Below are positions 30,580 to 33,831 of a stretch of DNA of 33,831 nucleotides, in pieces; the stretch's first letter is position 1; every line of letters begins with the position of its first letter. Both the position numbers and the translations under genes were made by a program. The notes beneath the pieces are model-generated. The model had not been told where the DNA came from and searched no databases. It saw only the letters and a program-made list of their open reading frames with translations. The stretch is from positions 1 to 33,831 of the forward strand of contig CAKUUX010000015.1 in the NCBI GenBank assembly GCA_934693165.1, written 5' to 3'. This DNA comes from an uncultured Candidatus Melainabacteria bacterium. Its GTDB lineage: Bacteria; Cyanobacteriota; Vampirovibrionia; Gastranaerophilales; Gastranaerophilaceae.

Positions 30580-31908
30580 TTAAGCAGTTTTTATATACTT
30601 CATGAGTTTATTGATATCTTTGTTCCAAAGTCCGTACCAGTTTAATAAAATCACATCTGCCGGTGAAACTCCATCTTCTATAAATTCTAAAATAGGCTCT
30701 AAATAGATTTCTTCATTGTTTTGTGCATTATCAAGAGAAATATACGCAATTCTCATTAGTTCTCTAGCAATATCTTTCACTTGTTTACCTTTGATATCAG
30801 CTTGTAATGCTAATTTTGGAATGTTATATCTCAATTCTGAAATATCTTGGTAAGTATATGCATCTATGAGATTCTCAACTGCTGTTAGAGCTTCTTCTGA
30901 ATTGAAAATACCTTTATAAAACGCTAAAAGAGAATATAACATATTTTTATTTACGCAATCATGATTTCTTATTTCGATAAATTCTCGTAAGCGAACTTCT
31001 GGAAAATACAAATTTGCATGAAGTTTAAAATCTTCTAAACTTGCTTCATATCCATCATAACCTGCAGTCATAAAATCTTTAAATTTTAAACGTCCATTGA
31101 TTTTTATATTATCTTTTTTTCTGCTTATAAATATCATAGGTACATTCATAACGGACTTGATATAATCTTCAAATCCAAAATCCTTGTTGAATTTAGTAGC
31201 AAAACCACATCTGTCAGAATCTGTATTCAACCATGCAAGAGCTCTAAAAGACTTGTAGCCTGAATCAACTCCACCACGTATTGGAGAATTTGCAAACATC
31301 GCAGTTACAAACGGAGAAATCATATTTGCGATTCTGAATTTTTTCATTGCATCTTCTTCTGATGAATAATCAATACAAACCTGAATGCCTGCAGTTTCTC
31401 TCATCATTACATCAGATAAAATTCCCCACAAATAATTTGCCATAATACCGTATCGGCGTTTTGGTAATAGGTTTATATTTTTATAAGTTGTAATAGGGGA
31501 AATACCATATTCATACAAAGAAAATCCGTAATTATCAAGAGTTTCTGACATCATATTGTTTAACAATGTAACTTTTGTTTTGATATCTTTTATGTGTTCT
31601 TCTGGTTTTAGGCTGAATTCCATTTGGCAACCAGGTTCTAACGTGATTGTATCATGTCCTTTTTTTAAGCCGATTAAGCTATATTCATCTACAATATAAT
31701 CCCAAGCGTTATCTTCTGCAAACTTACGTAAAAAGTTGCACAATCCGTTATTTTCATAATAATCAACCATATTAAAAGACTCGTTTTTTAAAGGAAGTCT
31801 TTCATATTCTAAACCTATTTTAAAATTTTCTTTTTGCTTACAGCCTTTGTAAAAATCTTTTAAAATGTCTGAAAGTGTTAATTTTTCTTGTATATTTACA
31901 GAACTCAC
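30580..31908 (-). CDS. gshA: Glutamate-cysteine ligase, plant/alphaproteobacterial type
   Basis: First enzyme of glutathione synthesis: ATP-dependent ligation of Glu and Cys to gamma-glutamylcysteine. The 442-aa protein follows the plant-type family: IGLEYERLPL, DTITLEPGCQMEFS, LPKRRYGIMANYL, RETAGIQVCIDYSSEEDAMKK, RIANMISPFVTAMFANSP and FPEVRLREFIEIRNHD. The usual EPGGQ is EPGCQ. It starts with GTG 5 nt after GGGAGAT. No gshB is adjacent, so the product may be gamma-glutamylcysteine itself or gshB lies elsewhere. An EgtA-like role is a less likely alternative. It sits 39 bp upstream of mlaE, which has its own promoter. Confidence 0.9.
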   Translation of the reverse strand: MSSVNIQEKLTLSDILKDFYKGCKQKENFKIGLEYERLPLKNESFNMVDYYENNGLCNFLRKFAEDNAWDYIVDEYSLIGLKKGHDTITLEPGCQMEFSLKPEEHIKDIKTKVTLLNNMMSETLDNYGFSLYEYGISPITTYKNINLLPKRRYGIMANYLWGILSDVMMRETAGIQVCIDYSSEEDAMKKFRIANMISPFVTAMFANSPIRGGVDSGYKSFRALAWLNTDSDRCGFATKFNKDFGFEDYIKSVMNVPMIFISRKKDNIKINGRLKFKDFMTAGYDGYEASLEDFKLHANLYFPEVRLREFIEIRNHDCVNKNMLYSLLAFYKGIFNSEEALTAVENLIDAYTYQDISELRYNIPKLALQADIKGKQVKDIARELMRIAYISLDNAQNNEEIYLEPILEFIEDGVSPADVILLNWYGLWNKDINKLMKYIKTA

Positions 31909-31928
31909 GATGTATCTCCCTATGTTTT

Positions 31929-31937
31929 ATTATAACA
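31929..31937 (-). promoter_or_regulatory. Extended -10 element of gshA
   Basis: Minus strand TGTTATAAT (31937-31929): consensus -10 with a TG extension. No good -35 is present. Predicted +1 near 31922 gives a 14-nt leader holding GGGAGAT. Confidence 0.5.
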
Positions 31938-31960
31938 TCAATTAACATATCAAGGATAAC

Positions 31961-31989
31961 TTGAAAAAACATTTACCTGCTTGTATTAT
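31961..31989 (+). promoter_or_regulatory. Promoter of rsmA-ispE
   Basis: TTGAAA (31961-31966), 17-nt spacer, TATTAT (31984-31989). Predicted +1 near 31996; the leader of about 22 nt contains AAGGAT as ribosome site. Divergent from gshA. Confidence 0.62.
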
Positions 31990-32017
31990 TATTAATTAGT
32001 AAGAAGGATATAATTAA

Positions 32018-32860
32018 ATGGACTATTTTAATAGAGCGAAACGATTTAGAACAAAAAAAAGATTAGGTCAAAATTTTTTAATTGACGGCGATGTAATTAA
32101 TTTTATCGTGAACGAAGCAAACTTATCTAAAAATGATACAGTTATTGAAATTGGTCCAGGGATTGGTTTTGTAACAGAACAGTTGGTTAAACATGCAGGC
32201 AAAGTTATAGCCATAGAACTTGATGAACAAGCAATTGAGCAGTTGAAAAAACTTGATGCTGATAATTTGGAAATTGTTCATAATGATATTTTAAAAACTG
32301 ATATTTCAGAGCTCGCAAACGGCAAAAAAGTTAAGGTAGTAGCAAATATTCCGTATTATATTACAAGTCCTATTTTAGCTCATTTGCTTGGTGAAATTGA
32401 CGATTTAGATAATAAAAATAGACAATCTATTTCTGAAATTATTTTGATGGTGCAAGAAGAAGTTGCAATAAGAATGTCTGCTAATGAAAAATCACCAAAT
32501 AAAGCCTATGGCTTACTTACAGTGCTTTCACAATTCTGGGCAAATTGTAGAATTCTTAAACAGGTTAAATCGAAATCTTTTTATCCATCGCCAAAAGTTA
32601 ATTCTGCTCTTGTTAAATTAGTCGTTAATGATGAACCTTTACTTAAACTTTCTGATTATTCATATTTTAGAAAAACTATTCGTGGTGGATTTTCAGCAAG
32701 AAGAAAAAATATCAAAAATGCTCTTATGAATAAGGGGTTTGACAAAGATAAAATATTATTAGCTCTTGAAAAAGTTGGAATTTCAGAAAATACTCGTTCT
32801 GAAAGCATTTCTATTGAGGATTTTGGAAGATTATCAGAGGAATTATGCAAATTAAAGTAA
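32018..32860 (+). CDS. rsmA: 16S rRNA (adenine1518/1519-N6) dimethyltransferase
   Basis: KsgA dimethylates two adenosines in helix 45 of 16S rRNA during 30S maturation. The 280 aa show KKRLGQNFLID, SAM motif I IEIGPGIGFVTE (about 45-56), the acidic IELDEQ, the target-base motif NIPYYITSPIL (the NLPY signature) and the C-terminal VQEEVAIRM and FYPSPKVNSALV. AAGGAT precedes the ATG. ispE overlaps its end by 16 bp, a gene order found in many bacteria. Confidence 0.97.
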   Translation: MDYFNRAKRFRTKKRLGQNFLIDGDVINFIVNEANLSKNDTVIEIGPGIGFVTEQLVKHAGKVIAIELDEQAIEQLKKLDADNLEIVHNDILKTDISELANGKKVKVVANIPYYITSPILAHLLGEIDDLDNKNRQSISEIILMVQEEVAIRMSANEKSPNKAYGLLTVLSQFWANCRILKQVKSKSFYPSPKVNSALVKLVVNDEPLLKLSDYSYFRKTIRGGFSARRKNIKNALMNKGFDKDKILLALEKVGISENTRSESISIEDFGRLSEELCKLK

Positions 32861-33681
32861 AAACACCTGCAAAAATAAACTTAACTCTTGAAATCGTTGG
32901 TAAAAGACCTGACGGATTTCATGATATAAAAAGTATTATGCAAATGATTAATTTGTATGATTATCTTACTTTTGATATTGAAGATAGCGAAGAATTAACA
33001 ATTTCTCTTGACGGTAATAATCCAAAAATTCCGTATAATGAGAAAAATATTGTTTATAAAGCAATTAAATTGTATTTTGAAAAAGCTAACGTTTCACCTA
33101 AAAAGATTAATGTTTATTTAGAAAAACATATTCCTTCTGAGGCTGGACTTGCAGGTGGAAGCACAAATGCTGCAGGGACTTTTTTGGTTTTGAACAAATA
33201 TTTTAATAATGCTCTTTCTATAGAAGAATTACACGAACTTTGTGCACGGCTAGGTTCTGACTTGAATGTTTGCTTGATGGGAGGTTGTACACTTGCAACA
33301 GGTCGTGGCGAAGTGGTTGAAAGATTACCTTTTAAAGAATATCCTGTATCTTTAATAAAACCAGAAGTTGGTATTTCTGCAAAAGAAGGATATCAACGTT
33401 ACGCCGAACTTGAAAATAAACCAAATTTTAAAAATACAGAAAAAATGATTGACGCTCTTAAAAATGGTAAGGACATAAAAGACCTAATTCAAAATGATCT
33501 TGAGGTTGGTGTTTTTAATTATTTTGAAGAATTACAAAAAATCAAAAAAGCTAATCCAAAATCAATTATGTCAGGTTCAGGCTCTACATATTTTGTTTTA
33601 GATAATAAAATTAATCATGTTGAGGATTATTGGACGGCTGAAGGCTTAAAAACTATCCAATCTGGTTGTGAAATAATTTAA
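32845..33681 (+). CDS. ispE: 4-diphosphocytidyl-2-C-methyl-D-erythritol kinase (MEP pathway)
   Basis: GHMP-family kinase that phosphorylates CDP-ME in isoprenoid synthesis. In 278 aa: PAKINLTLEI with the substrate Lys, RPDGFHDI, the ATP loop PSEAGLAGGSTNAA, LGSDLNVCL with the catalytic Asp, and SGSGSTYFV. The complete motif set indicates an active enzyme and supports MEP-type isoprenoid synthesis. GAGGAATT is the ribosome site, inside rsmA. It ends 84 bp before the convergent partial gene. Confidence 0.96.
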   Translation: MQIKVKTPAKINLTLEIVGKRPDGFHDIKSIMQMINLYDYLTFDIEDSEELTISLDGNNPKIPYNEKNIVYKAIKLYFEKANVSPKKINVYLEKHIPSEAGLAGGSTNAAGTFLVLNKYFNNALSIEELHELCARLGSDLNVCLMGGCTLATGRGEVVERLPFKEYPVSLIKPEVGISAKEGYQRYAELENKPNFKNTEKMIDALKNGKDIKDLIQNDLEVGVFNYFEELQKIKKANPKSIMSGSGSTYFVLDNKINHVEDYWTAEGLKTIQSGCEII

Positions 33682-33687
33682 ATACGC

Positions 33688-33717
33688 AATAAAAAACGGA
33701 ACTAAAATTGTCCCGTT
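33688..33717 (-). terminator. Terminator of the partial minus-strand gene at the right edge
   Basis: On the minus strand an 8-bp stem (33717-33710 with 33702-33695, one G-U wobble) with a 7-nt loop is followed by six T. On the plus strand the wobble becomes an A-C mismatch and no T-run follows, so it serves only the minus-strand gene ending at 33766. Confidence 0.7.
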
Positions 33718-33765
33718 GAGTATAACCAAAAACTTTACCTATTTCCCAATCCGTTGCTTATTTAA

Positions 33766-33831
33766 TTAAGCGATAAAATTTGCTCCAAGGTAGCTTGCGC
33801 CGTGAAAGAATGATTCTTGCATGATACCTTT
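33766..33831 (-). CDS. 3' end of an unidentified gene (partial)
   Basis: The last 21 codons and TAA stop of a reading frame entering from the right edge; the visible C-terminus is KGIMQESFFHGASYLGANFI-A. It is too short to identify. The frame is supported by open reading to the edge and by the minus-strand terminator about 50 bp downstream of the stop. A short internal ATG exists but has no reason to be a start. Confidence 0.5.
   Translation of the reverse strand, partial: KGIMQESFFHGASYLGANFIA

Noticed and set aside
33121..33200. Asn in the IspE loop (GGSTNAA) as loss of a catalytic residue
   Set aside because: E. coli IspE also has Asn at this position; the catalytic Asp is in LGSD, which is intact.
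1..33831. CRISPR array, insertion sequence, prophage or attachment site
   Set aside because: No regularly spaced repeats, transposase, integrase or terminal inverted repeats were seen; the tRNA has no neighbouring partial duplicate.

Overview
The window is a gene-dense, very AT-rich chromosomal segment of a bacterium with a lipopolysaccharide-type outer membrane: it carries lpxK and an MCE/Mla lipid-transport operon with an ATPase, a permease and a substrate-binding subunit. Isoprenoids come from the MEP pathway (ispE). There is no sporulation locus apart from a spmA-spmB pair, and no insertion sequence, phage, CRISPR array or rRNA. The style of the small proteins (short N-terminal consensus such as MGISTNQVRFLAL, EF-hand and Cys-rich hypotheticals), the low GC, and the mix of cyanobacterium-like and gut-bacterium-like genes suggest a gut Vampirovibrionia/Melainabacteria (Gastranaerophilales-like) genome. 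That placement is inference from memory, not from a search.

Layout. 1-2.7 kb: terminator of an upstream unit, a Cys-rich small protein, the ndk-tgt operon, and a zinc-ribbon protein. 2.7-5.75 kb: spmA-spmB (minus), divergent from two overlapping WYL-domain regulators (plus). 5.8-7.2 kb: a CAT-anticodon tRNA, a Gastranaerophilales-style hypothetical, and a small membrane protein. 7.2-10.9 kb (minus): SAM methyltransferase, sensorless histidine kinase, REC-degenerate GGDEF-REC protein, short-chain dehydrogenase. 10.9-12.5 kb: a 485-bp non-coding stretch, a one-domain LuxR-type regulator, a single-cluster ferredoxin, an EF-hand protein. 12.5-14.2 kb (minus): ilvE plus a second MlaE-like permease. 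14.3-18.4 kb (plus): membrane glycosyltransferase with a Cys-rich tail, secreted metallophosphoesterase, metallo-beta-lactamase-fold hydrolase, TPR protein. 18.4-20.8 kb: a stand-alone OLD-type TOPRIM protein and a putative cysteine-peptidase-like protein. 20.8-23.4 kb: divergent DPM1-like GT2 and GT39-like membrane transferase. 23.4-25.9 kb (minus): large TPR protein and small lipoprotein. 26-30.5 kb (minus): mlaE-mlaF-mlaD-lpxK-nth. 30.6-31.9 kb: plant-type gshA. 32-33.7 kb (plus): rsmA-ispE. The right edge holds the 3' end of an unidentified minus-strand gene with its terminator.

How the parts connect. The Mla-LpxK operon ties lipid trafficking to lipid A synthesis. The DPM1-like and GT39-like genes look like a donor/acceptor pair that makes a polyprenyl-phosphate sugar and transfers it outside the membrane. 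The kinase and double-receiver protein form a soluble signalling module.

The most interesting structure is at the level of expression signals. Several genes without a Shine-Dalgarno sequence have a -10 box exactly 6 nt upstream of the ATG, often with a -35 at 17-18 nt spacing, which predicts leaderless mRNAs. Seven convergent gene pairs meet stop-to-stop or overlap, and most of those junctions show no clear terminator. The best protein-level novelties are the C/H/N(D) cysteine-peptidase-like protein at 19485-20828 and the lone OLD-type TOPRIM protein at 18409-19407.
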